Positions 54,660 through 63,562 are shown, counted from the first letter of the stretch. The stretch: DNA of 64,000 nucleotides from an uncultured Woeseiaceae bacterium (GCA_945787845.1 CALZJH010000002.1:124001-188000), one strand, 5' to 3'. The notes: generated from the letters alone by a model not told the origin. A program made the numbers and translations.

Positions 54660-55205
54660 CTACCAGAGACTGACTTTCTTTTGCCTTGCAGAGCGGCGTC
54701 GCATGCGCTGGTGTAACTGCTGACGACGGCGGTCGATTCGATCCCGGCGAATCACGGGATCCTTGTTTTGCTGCGGGCCGTTCTCGAAGTCATCCCGGAA
54801 TTGGCAGAAATCATCATAGGCTTCACGCACGTGCTGTAGCTCACGCGCGACGAGTTCGATGATTATGACGTCGTCGAGGTAGCCGATGACGGGGATATCG
54901 TCGGGCAGGATATCTTCCGGGTCCGCGAAATAGACGAACGTCGCAAGGAGGCGCTCGCGGTCGCCCTTGGGCAACTGCCACTCCTCATCGGTGAGCATGC
55001 TGATCAGCGACTCGAGTTCAGGAATACGCTTGCCAACGAAGTCGGGCAGGGGTTCACTGTTCCGGATTTCATCGAGTACCGAATTGACGGCGTCGATAAT
55101 CTCGGAATCTTCGGCATCTTTGACGGCGGTACGAGACTGGCGCAGCGCCTTGCGAAAAAAACGCAGGTCGCGATCGGTCAGTTCGAAGGAGATTCTAAGG
55201 CCCAT
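54660..55205 (-). CDS. YkvA-type DUF1232 protein
   Basis: A 181-residue protein with a DUF1232 core FADPEDILPDDIPVIGYLDD, the family's PxDLIPD-IPxxGxLDD-like motif (about residues 94-113). The rest is helical and highly charged, ending in a basic, Arg/Gln-rich tail (RRDRIDRRRQQLHQRMRRR). Membrane helices, present in many YkvA proteins, are not obvious here. Function is unknown. Convergent with fabH, 3 bases apart. Confidence 0.75.
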   Translation of the reverse strand: MGLRISFELTDRDLRFFRKALRQSRTAVKDAEDSEIIDAVNSVLDEIRNSEPLPDFVGKRIPELESLISMLTDEEWQLPKGDRERLLATFVYFADPEDILPDDIPVIGYLDDVIIIELVARELQHVREAYDDFCQFRDDFENGPQQNKDPVIRRDRIDRRRQQLHQRMRRRSARQKKVSLW

Positions 55206-55286
55206 TCCGACAGGCTAACGGCAAGTCCCTATGGCGGTCAACGCGCTATGGTTTACCATAGGCGCTGGGCAAGCGGGTCGAATCCA

Positions 55287-55943
55287 ATGAAACCGAAACT
55301 CATCATAGGCAACAAGAATTATTCGTCGTGGTCCTTACGGCCCTGGCTTCTCATGAAAGAGGCAGGTATCGACTTCGTTGAGCATCGTATTGCGCTCGAC
55401 ACACCCACGACGGGCAAGGAAATTGCGGCCTTTTCCGAAGCCGGCCGAGTGCCGATACTGCAACTCGGCGCTGTGACGGTCTGGGATTCCCTGGCGATTG
55501 CCGAGACCGTTGCGGAACGATGGCCCGAAAAACAGCTGTGGCCTGCCGATCCGGACGAGCGTGCGCATGCGCGTTCCATATCGGCCGAAATGCACTCGGG
55601 CTTTCCGTATTTGCGCGACTGCATGCCGATGAACTGCCGGGCCATGGGCCGCAAGGTGCTGATTCCCGACGAGCTCGGCGATGATATTGACCGTGTCATC
55701 GGCATCTGGGCGGAATGCCACAAACACTACGGCGATCGGGGCGGCTGGTTATTCGGCACGTTCTCGGTCGCGGATGCCATGTACGCACCCGTCGTATTAC
55801 GCCTTCGGACCTATGGCATCAACCTGCCGGAGTCGGCCGGTTTCTATCCGCACCGCTTGCTCGAAAGCGAGGCCATGCAGGATTGGCTCGCGGCAGCCGA
55901 GTGCGAAACTGAAGTTATCGACGCGGAAGAAAAAGGCCAGTAA
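55287..55943 (+). CDS. Glutathione S-transferase family protein
   Basis: A 218-residue GST-fold protein. The N-terminal thioredoxin-like domain starts LIIGNKNYSSWSLRPWLLMK, with the Ser-rich glutathione-site loop typical of a proteobacterial subgroup, and has GRVPILQLG with cis-Pro and the following DSLAIAETVAE. The C-terminal helical domain contains FGTFSVADAMYAPVV. ATG 55287 is preferred over an upstream start at 55248. The stop overlaps the next start (TAATG). The substrate is unknown. Confidence 0.85.
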   Translation: MKPKLIIGNKNYSSWSLRPWLLMKEAGIDFVEHRIALDTPTTGKEIAAFSEAGRVPILQLGAVTVWDSLAIAETVAERWPEKQLWPADPDERAHARSISAEMHSGFPYLRDCMPMNCRAMGRKVLIPDELGDDIDRVIGIWAECHKHYGDRGGWLFGTFSVADAMYAPVVLRLRTYGINLPESAGFYPHRLLESEAMQDWLAAAECETEVIDAEEKGQ

Positions 55944-56959
55944 TGCGCAAAGGAATTCTTCATCTGGCCGCCCTGGTGCTGGCCATCTCACCGGTTTATG
56001 CGGAAGTCTTCGAATTGCCGCCAGAGGGCTATGACGTCATCGGTTCGGTAACGACGATCAGCGCGCGTTACGAAGATACGCTGGTCGATATTGCGCGCCG
56101 CCATGGTCTCGGTTACTACGATCTCGTGCGTGCCAACCCCGGGGTCAACGTCTGGTTGCCGGGCGCAGGCACGGAGATCGTCCTGCCGAGTCGCTATGTC
56201 CTTCCGCCCGGACCGCGCAAGGGGCTGGTCCTGAACCTGGCGGAATATCGTATGTACTACTTTCCCGAGGCAGAGGAGGGTAAACCGGCTTACGTGTATA
56301 CCTACCCGATGAGCATCGGGCGTATGGACTGGGAAACGCCGCTCGGCAACACCAGGATTGTCGCGATGGCGAAGAACCCGGCCTGGTATCCGCCGCAGTC
56401 TGTCCGTGACGAACATGCGGCGGAGGGTGATCCGTTACCGCGCGTCGTGAAACCTGGCCCGCAGAATCCTTTGGGTACCCGGGCGCTGCGCCTCGGTCTC
56501 CCCGGTTATCTCATCCATGGCACCAACCGGCCGGCCGGGGTCGGCATGCGCGTATCACATGGTTGTGTGCGCATGTTTCCAGAGGACATTGAGTTCCTCT
56601 TCGACCGGATTCGCGTCAATACCCCGGTACGCATTATCAATGTGCCCGTGAAGATCGGCTGGGACGGTGAGGCGCTCGTCGCCGAAGCACACCCGCTGCT
56701 CGAGTCGCCGCCACCGCTGCTCGAGGAGTCGGTCGAACATATTGAGCAGCTGGATGCGGATGTAGAGATTCCGGACCTGGATCCGAACAGCAAAGATCCG
56801 CTGACCCATGTGACGGAGCAGTTCATTGCCGTTACGGCGGTGCGTACCGGCCGGCTCGACTGGGATCGTGTGGAAGCGCTGGTGGAGCGCGCTGACGGCA
56901 TTCCCGAAGTCGTTGGCTCAGGCATAAAAAACGCCGCGACAAGCGCGGCGTCCGAATAA
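55943..56959 (+). CDS. Periplasmic L,D-transpeptidase (YbiS/ErfK type)
   Basis: Exported murein enzyme that forms L,D-crosslinks or links Lpp-type lipoproteins to peptidoglycan. The 338-residue protein has a signal peptide (cleavage after VYA near residue 20), a LysM-like segment around DTLVDIARRHGLGYYDLV, and the YkuD catalytic domain with HGTNRPAGVGMRVSHGCVRM (nucleophile Cys). It is longer than E. coli YbiS (306) by an acidic C-terminal tail. The last residues (KNAATSAASE) are encoded by the stem of the terminator for the convergent lipoprotein gene. Confidence 0.93.
   Translation: MRKGILHLAALVLAISPVYAEVFELPPEGYDVIGSVTTISARYEDTLVDIARRHGLGYYDLVRANPGVNVWLPGAGTEIVLPSRYVLPPGPRKGLVLNLAEYRMYYFPEAEEGKPAYVYTYPMSIGRMDWETPLGNTRIVAMAKNPAWYPPQSVRDEHAAEGDPLPRVVKPGPQNPLGTRALRLGLPGYLIHGTNRPAGVGMRVSHGCVRMFPEDIEFLFDRIRVNTPVRIINVPVKIGWDGEALVAEAHPLLESPPPLLEESVEHIEQLDADVEIPDLDPNSKDPLTHVTEQFIAVTAVRTGRLDWDRVEALVERADGIPEVVGSGIKNAATSAASE
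56925..56951 (-). terminator. Rho-independent terminator of the alanine-rich lipoprotein gene
   Basis: Read on the minus strand: an 8-bp stem, ACGCCGCG (56944-56951 complement) with CGCGGCGT, a 5-base loop, followed by TTTTTTA (complement of 56925-56930). It lies about 50 bases after the stop at 57001. It is wholly inside the L,D-transpeptidase reading frame, whose stop is at 56957-56959. Confidence 0.85.
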
Positions 56960-57000
56960 TGCTTTTGTAGTCTTAGAGCTACTAAATCGAAAGTCCGATA

Positions 57001-57300
57001 TTACTTGGACATCGTTTTCTTGAACATACGTTCCATGCTTTCGCGATTTGCTTCGCAGCAAGCCTGTGATTCCGTAGCGGCAGCGAGGGCCTGGTCAGCG
57101 GTGCTCTGTGCCGAAGAGGCAGCCTGAGCGGCGCGATCAGCGGCTGCGCGAGCAGCTTCAGCGGCAGATGCGGCAGCAGCTGCATCAGCAGCAGCACGAT
57201 CAGCCGTAGCTTTCACATCATCCAGCCCCGTAGTGGCGCAACCAGCGGCCATTGCGACGAACAGTGCAAGTGCGCTTGCTCTGAGTGCGGTCTTTTTCAT
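57001..57300 (-). CDS. Small alanine-zipper lipoprotein (Lpp/OprI-like)
   Basis: A 99-residue outer-membrane-type lipoprotein. The signal peptide ends in the lipobox AAGC (Cys about residue 21). The mature part is a long Ala-rich heptad helix (ADRAAADAAAAASAAEAAR), like Braun's lipoprotein and OprI, then a CC pair (ACCEAN) and a C-terminal FKKTMSK ending in Lys. In Lpp the C-terminal Lys is attached to murein by an L,D-transpeptidase, and such an enzyme is encoded convergently next door. The start at 57300 has AAGGAACC 8-9 bases upstream; promoter and terminator are both visible. Confidence 0.85.
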   Translation of the reverse strand: MKKTALRASALALFVAMAAGCATTGLDDVKATADRAAADAAAAASAAEAARAAADRAAQAASSAQSTADQALAAATESQACCEANRESMERMFKKTMSK

Positions 57301-57337
57301 TTTGGAAGGTTCCTTTGTTGGGTAAAACTGCAGGCGC

Positions 57338-57366
57338 ATTATTTCCCAATATGTCCGAGGCTGCAA
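57338..57366 (-). promoter_or_regulatory. Sigma-70-type promoter for the alanine-rich lipoprotein
   Basis: On the minus strand TTGCAG (57366-57361), 17 bases, AATAAT (57343-57338). The -10 is a 5 of 6 match and the spacing is optimal; the -35 is weak. Start of transcription would be near 57331, leaving about a 30-base leader with the AAGGA site. Confidence 0.55.
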
Positions 57367-57538
57367 CGAAAACTCCTGTTTTTATTGTCTTTTGTCTGTG
57401 CATTGCGACAGTTAGGGGGGCAGTGACCTCGACTTCAGGGACAATGATGCCGACTTTTGGGCGAATGCGTCGTCTTTGGTTGCAGTGCTTTTCGAGCTGC
57501 GGTCACAGCCTCGTTTGAGCGAGTAAAGCGGTTTGGTA

Positions 57539-57566
57539 TTGCACTGAACACGATACTGTATATAAT
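57539..57566 (+). promoter_or_regulatory. lexA promoter
   Basis: TTGCAC (57539-57544), a 17/16-base spacer and a perfect TATAAT (57561-57566). Transcription would start near 57573, immediately in front of the LexA box, so bound LexA would block it. Confidence 0.7.
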
Positions 57567-57574
57567 CCCATATA

Positions 57575-57590
57575 CTGTGAATCCATACAG
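57575..57590 (+). promoter_or_regulatory. LexA-binding SOS box upstream of lexA
   Basis: CTGTGAATCCATACAG fits the gammaproteobacterial SOS consensus CTGT-N8-ACAG exactly. It lies 11 bases before the lexA start and just past the -10 element, the position of an autoregulatory operator. By co-transcription it would also control imuA, imuB and dnaE2. Confidence 0.88.
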
Positions 57591-57601
57591 GAACGGCTCA
57601 A

Positions 57602-58219
57602 ATGCGCGAACTGACCCCACGACAAAAGCAAATTCTCGAGATGATTCAAGAGTTTATCGTTGAAACCGGGATGCCCCCGACGCGTGCCGAGATCGCTCGT
57701 GAGCTCGGTTTCAAGTCGGCGAACGCGGCCGAGGAACACCTGCGGGCCCTGCAACGCAAGGGCGTGCTGGAGTTGCTGCCGGGCGCATCGCGTGGCATCC
57801 AGCTTAAAGACTCCCTGCGTGACCAGATGGGCCTGCCGCTCGTGGGTCGTGTTGCGGCCGGTAGCCCGATTCTTGCCCAGGAGCATATCGAGACGCATTA
57901 CAAAATTGATCCGCAGCTTTTCAGTCCAAAGCCGCATTATCTGTTGCGCGTTAGCGGTATGAGTATGAAAGATGCAGGCATCCTCGATGGTGACCTGGTC
58001 GCCGTGCATCGCACACCTGAAGTTCGCAGCCGGCAGATTATTGTTGCGCGCCTCGATGACGAGGTGACGGTCAAGCGCTATCGCCAAAACGGGTCGCTGG
58101 TATCGCTCTTGCCCGAGAATGACGAGTTCGAACCGATCGTGGTGGATCTCAGGGAACAGGCACTGGTCATCGAAGGCGTCGTTGTCGGCGTTATTCGTGA
58201 CGGCCTGCTGTTGCATTGA
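57602..58219 (+). CDS. lexA: SOS repressor LexA
   Basis: Represses DNA-damage genes until RecA-stimulated self-cleavage. The 205-residue protein has the winged-helix N-terminal domain ([24 protein letters not shown] in shortened form: [17 protein letters not shown]), the cleavage site AAGSP (Ala86-Gly87), the catalytic Ser in GMSMKD (about 121) and Lys in VTVKRY (about 158). It is followed by imuA after 3 bases. An SOS box lies just upstream. Confidence 0.97.
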   Translation: MRELTPRQKQILEMIQEFIVETGMPPTRAEIARELGFKSANAAEEHLRALQRKGVLELLPGASRGIQLKDSLRDQMGLPLVGRVAAGSPILAQEHIETHYKIDPQLFSPKPHYLLRVSGMSMKDAGILDGDLVAVHRTPEVRSRQIIVARLDDEVTVKRYRQNGSLVSLLPENDEFEPIVVDLREQALVIEGVVVGVIRDGLLLH

Positions 58220-58222
58220 GCA

Positions 58223-58855
58223 TTGTCATCGTCGCTCGACAAACTACTGGCGAACCCGCGTGTCTGGCGCGGGCGTGACCAGGCCGGGCAGCAGGCGGGG
58301 CTGGCGAGTGGCTACCCGGAGCTCGACCGGCACCTGCCCGGGGGCGGTTGGCCACGCGAGTCGCTGACTGAAATTCTTACGGAACACTACGGTATTGGCG
58401 AATTACGCCTGCTGATGCCGGCGCTGGCGCGCTTAAGCACCGAAACCTCGCCACAGGATTTTACCGAGCCCGGCTGGATCGCCTGGGTAGCACCACCTTT
58501 TCAACCTTATCCACCGGCACTGCAGCAATGCGGTATCGATTTGTCGCGTATGCTCATCGTGCGTCCCAGGGATGCCAGTGAGATTCTCTGGTCGGCTGAG
58601 CAGGCTCTGTCATCAGGTACCTGTGCCGCCGTGTTGCTGTGGCCTTCAATGCTCGACGACCAGGCCAGCCGCCGTCTGCAGCTCGCGGCCGAGAAAGGGC
58701 GCAGCTGGGCGATTGCATTTCGTCCGCTGGCTGCACGCCGGCAGCCTTCTGCGGCAGCGTTACGCCTTGAGCTACACCCTGGCGATAAAGGGTCGCGCGT
58801 ACATATCCTCAAAAGCCGTGGTGGCCGCCCGGCTGTCATCAATACGCTGGTTTAG
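58223..58855 (+). CDS. imuA: ImuA, SOS mutasome component
   Basis: RecA-like accessory protein that, with ImuB and DnaE2, carries out damage-induced mutagenesis. The 210-residue product starts with LDKLLANPRVWRGRD, has SGYPELDRHLPGGGWPRESLTEI (the RecA-related family motif, given in part) and a helical middle. A complete ATP-binding P-loop is not seen, as is usual for ImuA. Start TTG 58223 follows the lexA stop by 3 bases, so it is co-transcribed. Confidence 0.9.
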   Translation: MSSSLDKLLANPRVWRGRDQAGQQAGLASGYPELDRHLPGGGWPRESLTEILTEHYGIGELRLLMPALARLSTETSPQDFTEPGWIAWVAPPFQPYPPALQQCGIDLSRMLIVRPRDASEILWSAEQALSSGTCAAVLLWPSMLDDQASRRLQLAAEKGRSWAIAFRPLAARRQPSAAALRLELHPGDKGSRVHILKSRGGRPAVINTLV

Positions 58856-58857
58856 CC

Positions 58858-60453
58858 ATGCGGCGAGCATGCGGACCACCTGCCATAGCGCGGGACATCG
58901 CCCCGACTCCCCCTGCGATACAGCAGGATCTGCCGCTTGCCGATCCGATCCCTTTGGTTGCGCCGCTGGCGCCTGCATCGATCACCAGGCTCTGGTTTTG
59001 TGTGTGGCTGCCACACCTGCCCATGGAGTCGGTAGGTGGTGACAACGCCGGAGCACCGACGGCGATTGTTGAAGAACAACACGGGATCCACCGTATTTTG
59101 CTGGCCGATGCCGCAGCGCGTGCCGCGGGCGTGATGCCAGGGCAGGCTGCCAATGCCGCCCTTGCGTTGTTACCGACATTGCACCTCGAAGAACGCAGTC
59201 TGCTCAGGGAGCAACAGGCGCTCGAAGGTCTTGCGACCTGGCTGGAGCGTTTTTCCTCGTTTGTGTCGATCGCCGACCAGGACGTGTTGTTGCTCGAGAT
59301 TGCGGGCAGCCTGCGCTTGTTCGGTGGCTTGCGAGAGCTGCGACAAAAAATCTCGAAAGGCCTGCGCAGCCTGGGCTTTACAGGCGCGCTGGCGATTGCG
59401 CCGACACCGCTCGCTGCAACCTGGTTGGCACGCGCCGGTCGTCGTGCCTGCATACAGGACGAAACGAACCTGGCACCGGCACTGCGTAAACTGCCGCTTG
59501 CCTGCATGGACTGGCCCGCGAGCTTGTGTGAAACACTGGCCGGTATGGGCGTGATGTCGATCGGTGATTGCCTGCGACTGCCGCGCGAGGGATTTACCCG
59601 TCGCTTCGGGGCTGAATACCTGTTGCAACTGGATCGTGCCCTGGGCCATTTGCCCGATCCGCGCAATTCCTGGCGTGCACCCGAACGTTTTTGCGCCGAT
59701 TACGAGATGACCGAAGAGCAGACAGATCGCGAGTTACTGCTCAATATTTGCCGTGAATTATTGTTATCGCACGAGCAGTTCCTGCTCGCACGGCAACTTG
59801 GTACACAACGCATCTGTGTCAGTTTTTTTCACCTCAGGAGCCCCGCGACCGAATTACGTCTTGGTTGTGCGCGGGCGGAGCGTTCTGCAGGGCGCTGGTT
59901 CGAATTGCTGGGTATACGGTTCGAGCAGTTGCTGTTGCCGGAACCCGTTATCGCGGTACGTTTGCGCAGCGGTATGGCACAGCCGCTGCAGGCCGAAGCA
60001 GGGCGCTTAAGTTTCAGGAACAAGCCCGGAGCGCGGGAACGGCGTTTTTCGATTACGCAGCTGGCTGAGCGCCTCATCGCACGGATCGGCGACCAGTCGG
60101 TGCAGGCAACGTCGATGGTGGCTGAGCACCGGCCGGATTATGCCTGGCGCTCGCAGAGCCTCCTGGCAGACTGGTCCGGTACGACGCTGGACACGCCCGG
60201 CGAGACCGTGCAGCGGCCGTTGTGGATGCTGCCTGAGCCCATGGTGTTACCGGCGGACAGTGGCTACCCCGTGTACCAGGGCTGCCGGTTGCAATTTATC
60301 GACGGGCCCGAACGCCTCGAGACCGGTTGGTGGGACGAGGACGGTATTTCCCGGGATTACTACACGGCGACCGGGAATAACGGCAGGCGCTTGTGGGTAT
60401 TCCGTAACCGCAACCGTGGCTCGTCCTGGTATTTGCACGGTTATTTCGGATAG
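58858..60453 (+). CDS. imuB: ImuB, catalytically inactive Y-family polymerase
   Basis: Scaffold of the mutasome; a Y-family fold that in this family has lost polymerase residues and bridges DnaE2, ImuA and the beta clamp. The recognisable core starts near residue 43 (ITRLWFCVWLPHLPMES) and ends with QRPLWMLPEPM and a C-terminal wing (RGSSWYLHGYFG). Before the core is a 40-residue Pro/Ala-rich extension with QQDLPL at residues 22-27, which resembles clamp-binding hexapeptides. ATG 58858 is 2 bases after imuA; shorter starts are possible. Confidence 0.9.
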   Translation: MRRACGPPAIARDIAPTPPAIQQDLPLADPIPLVAPLAPASITRLWFCVWLPHLPMESVGGDNAGAPTAIVEEQHGIHRILLADAAARAAGVMPGQAANAALALLPTLHLEERSLLREQQALEGLATWLERFSSFVSIADQDVLLLEIAGSLRLFGGLRELRQKISKGLRSLGFTGALAIAPTPLAATWLARAGRRACIQDETNLAPALRKLPLACMDWPASLCETLAGMGVMSIGDCLRLPREGFTRRFGAEYLLQLDRALGHLPDPRNSWRAPERFCADYEMTEEQTDRELLLNICRELLLSHEQFLLARQLGTQRICVSFFHLRSPATELRLGCARAERSAGRWFELLGIRFEQLLLPEPVIAVRLRSGMAQPLQAEAGRLSFRNKPGARERRFSITQLAERLIARIGDQSVQATSMVAEHRPDYAWRSQSLLADWSGTTLDTPGETVQRPLWMLPEPMVLPADSGYPVYQGCRLQFIDGPERLETGWWDEDGISRDYYTATGNNGRRLWVFRNRNRGSSWYLHGYFG

Positions 60454-60474
60454 CAGGGTCTGTCAACGCTCGCC

Positions 60475-63400
60475 ATGTCTGGTCGTTACGCCGAACTACA
60501 CGCGCTGAGTAATTTCACATTCCTGCGCGGTGCCTCCCATCCTGAAGAACTGGTGAAGACGGCGGCCAGCCTGGGCTATGACGCACTGGCGATTACCGAT
60601 GAATGTTCGATGTCGGGCATCGTACGTGCCCATTCGGCGGCTAAGGAGTTTGGTCTTAAGAAACTGATCATTGGTGCGGAGCTACGCCTGCAGAGTGGCC
60701 GCAAACTCGTCGCACTGGCGCAGAACCGTAATGGCTATACCTCCTTGTGCAAGGTCATCACGAGTGCCCGTCGTGCCGCAGAGAAAGGTGATTACGAACT
60801 GACGCGGCTGGCCCTGGAAGACGGTCTTCCCGATTGCCTCGTGCTATGGGTGCCGGACAAACAGTTCACGCTCGATGTCGAAGATCACTGGATACGTGAA
60901 ACGTTTCGCGATCGTCTCTGGATCGCGGTCGAATTACTGGCGGACGGCCGGCAGCGGGAACAACTGGCAAAACTGCGCGAGGAAGGCCGTCGACTGAAAT
61001 TACCGCTCGTCGCTGCAGGTGATGTGCACATGCACTGCCGTGCGCGACGCATCTTGCAGGATGCCGTGACGGCCATACGCCATGGTACGACGATAGATAA
61101 TGCGGGTTTCTCCCTGTATCCCAATGGCGAGCGGCACCTGCGTGCGCTGGAGGTATTGCAGCACACCTACCCGGCCGACCTGCTCGACGAAACCGTGCGC
61201 ATCGCGGATACGATTGATTTCTCTCTCGACGAACTGCGTTACGAATACCCGAACGAAATTGTCCCCGACGCTGAAACGCCGGCAACCTACCTGCGTCATC
61301 TGACCGAGGCAGGCATGCAGCGGCGCTGGCCGGAGGGCGTGCCGCGCAAGGTAACGGGTCTTATCGAGCATGAGCTCGCGCTGATTGCGGATCTTCGTTA
61401 TGAGCCGTACTTCCTCACAGTCTATGACATCGTGGCGTACGCGCGCTCACAGGGCATCCTGTGCCAGGGACGCGGCTCGGCAGCCAATTCAGCGGTGTGT
61501 TTCTGTTTGGGGATCACCGAGGTCGACCCGGATCGCATGGAAATGCTGGTTGAGCGCTTTATTTCCAAAGAGCGCAACGAGCCGCCCGATATTGACGTCG
61601 ACTTCGAGCATGAGCGGCGCGAAGAAGTCATCCAGTACATCTACCGCAAATACGGACGCGAACGCGCGGCATTGGCCGCAACGGTCATTACGTATCGGCC
61701 GCGCAGCGCGCTGCGCGATGTGGGCAAGGTGCTGGGCCTGAGCGACCTGCAGGTGGGGCGTCTGTCACGGTCGATGCAGTGGTGGGACGGACACAAGGTT
61801 GACGACAGCCGCATACTCGAGGCCGGCCTGTCGCCCGACAGCCCTGTCATCAGGCGTCTGCTGTATCTCGTCAGCGAGCTCATCGGTTTCCCGCGGCACC
61901 TGTCACAGCATGTTGGCGGGTTCGTTATTTCCGATGCGCCGCTGTATGAGCTCGTGCCCGTGGAGAATGCGACCATGCCGGATCGCACGGTTATTCAGTG
62001 GGAAAAGAACGATCTCGAGGACCTCGGCCTGTTGAAAGTCGATGTGCTGGGCCTCGGCATGCTGACCGCGATCCGCAGGAGTTTCGATTTGATCCGGCAA
62101 TTCGATGGCCGTGAGTACACGCTGGCCACAGTGCCGGCCGAAGACCCGCAGGTGTACGACATGATTTGCGCTGGCGAAACGATGGGTGTGTTCCAGATCG
62201 AATCGCGTGCGCAGATGACGATGTTGCCCAGGCTCCGTCCACGTTGTTACTACGATCTGGTTATTGAAGTGGCGATCATCCGGCCGGGTCCCATCCAGGG
62301 CGACATGGTGCATCCTTACCTGCGGCGACGGAATGGCGAGGAAGCGGTTGAGTACCCGAGCGAGGAAGTCAAAGGGGTGCTGCAACGCACGCTGGGTATT
62401 CCCATCTTCCAGGAACAGGTGATGCAGCTTGCCGTGGTCGCCGCGGGCTTTACGCCGGGCGAGGCGGACCGTTTACGTCGTGCCATGGCGGCGTGGAAAC
62501 GTCGCGGTGGTCTCGGTCACTTCGAGGAGAAGCTGGTCAACGGTATGCGCGAGCGCGGTTATGACGAGGCATTCGCACGCCAGATTTTTCAGCAGATACT
62601 GGGCTTTGGCGAATACGGGTTCCCGGAATCGCATTCGGCGAGTTTTGCACTGCTCGTGTACGTGTCGTCGTGGCTCAAATGCCATGAACCGGCGGCGTTT
62701 ACCTGCGCGTTGCTGAACAGTCAGCCCATGGGCTTTTATTCCGCGTCGCAGCTGGTACAGGATACGCAGCGCAATGGCGTCACGGTAAGGCCCGTCGATA
62801 TTAACTGCAGCGCATGGGACTGTTCGCTGGAAGTCGATGATACGGGTGCTGCCGTGCTGCGCCTTGGTCTGCGGATGGTGAAGGGCCTGTCTGATGACGC
62901 GGGTCAACGTATCGTGGCCGGGCGTTCCCAGGAGGCTTACCGTGAAGTACAGGCGCTGCTTGAACGTGCACGTCTGGATCGGCGTGAACTCGGGGTGCTG
63001 GCTTCCTCAGGCGCGTTGCGTTCGCTGTCCGGCGACAGGCACCGCGCGCGCTGGGCCGTTGCCGGCGCCGAAAAGCCTATGCCGTTGTTTCCGAGCATGG
63101 CGCGCTACGAACCGGCACCATTGCTACAGACGCCGACCGAGGGCCAGAATATTGTTGCGGACTACCGCAGCACTGGGCTGACGCTCGAGCGCCATCCCAT
63201 GTGCCTGCTACGGCGACACCTCGATCGCTATCGCTATGTGCAGGCCAAGACGTTGCCGATGCTGGGCAATGGACACAGGGTCAATGTTGCAGGTCTCGTC
63301 ATCACCAAGCAGCGTCCGGGTACGGCAAGCGGTGTCATTTTCGTAACGCTCGAGGATGAGACCGGACAGATTAATCTCGTTCTGTGGAAGCAGGTGGCGG

Positions 63401-63555
63401 AACAATACCGCGCAGCACTGTTAAACGCGCGCCTGCTTGGTGTCGTTGGAGAGTTGCAGATTGAAGGGCAGGTGATCCACGTGATTGCAAAGCGCCTGTT
63501 CGATCACTCGGTGTTATTGGGGGACTTAAGCGTCCAGTCGCGCGACTTCCGTTAA
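60475..63555 (+). CDS. dnaE2: Error-prone DNA polymerase III alpha subunit DnaE2
   Basis: C-family polymerase for translesion synthesis after damage. The 1026-residue protein has the PHP domain (YAELHALSNFTFLRGASHPE), the polymerase palm with its acidic residues in PPDIDVDFEHERREE, fingers with GRGSAANSAVCFCLGIT, the beta-binding region and OB domain (INLVLWKQVAEQYRAAL). Length matches the family. It completes lexA-imuA-imuB-dnaE2. Replicative DnaE is not in this window. Confidence 0.95.
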   Translation: MSGRYAELHALSNFTFLRGASHPEELVKTAASLGYDALAITDECSMSGIVRAHSAAKEFGLKKLIIGAELRLQSGRKLVALAQNRNGYTSLCKVITSARRAAEKGDYELTRLALEDGLPDCLVLWVPDKQFTLDVEDHWIRETFRDRLWIAVELLADGRQREQLAKLREEGRRLKLPLVAAGDVHMHCRARRILQDAVTAIRHGTTIDNAGFSLYPNGERHLRALEVLQHTYPADLLDETVRIADTIDFSLDELRYEYPNEIVPDAETPATYLRHLTEAGMQRRWPEGVPRKVTGLIEHELALIADLRYEPYFLTVYDIVAYARSQGILCQGRGSAANSAVCFCLGITEVDPDRMEMLVERFISKERNEPPDIDVDFEHERREEVIQYIYRKYGRERAALAATVITYRPRSALRDVGKVLGLSDLQVGRLSRSMQWWDGHKVDDSRILEAGLSPDSPVIRRLLYLVSELIGFPRHLSQHVGGFVISDAPLYELVPVENATMPDRTVIQWEKNDLEDLGLLKVDVLGLGMLTAIRRSFDLIRQFDGREYTLATVPAEDPQVYDMICAGETMGVFQIESRAQMTMLPRLRPRCYYDLVIEVAIIRPGPIQGDMVHPYLRRRNGEEAVEYPSEEVKGVLQRTLGIPIFQEQVMQLAVVAAGFTPGEADRLRRAMAAWKRRGGLGHFEEKLVNGMRERGYDEAFARQIFQQILGFGEYGFPESHSASFALLVYVSSWLKCHEPAAFTCALLNSQPMGFYSASQLVQDTQRNGVTVRPVDINCSAWDCSLEVDDTGAAVLRLGLRMVKGLSDDAGQRIVAGRSQEAYREVQALLERARLDRRELGVLASSGALRSLSGDRHRARWAVAGAEKPMPLFPSMARYEPAPLLQTPTEGQNIVADYRSTGLTLERHPMCLLRRHLDRYRYVQAKTLPMLGNGHRVNVAGLVITKQRPGTASGVIFVTLEDETGQINLVLWKQVAEQYRAALLNARLLGVVGELQIEGQVIHVIAKRLFDHSVLLGDLSVQSRDFR

Positions 63556-63562
63556 CGCACGA

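Larger units (their letters stand above)
57301..57601. other. 301-base divergent region between lipoprotein gene and lexA
   Basis: Contains the lipoprotein promoter on the minus strand (57338-57366) and the lexA promoter and SOS box on the plus strand (57539-57590). The middle, about 57370-57535, shows no gene, repeat or clear hairpin. Confidence 0.6.

Noticed and set aside
58839-59666. Minus-strand ORF opposite imuB
   Set aside because: Shadow ORF; imuB is well supported on the other strand.
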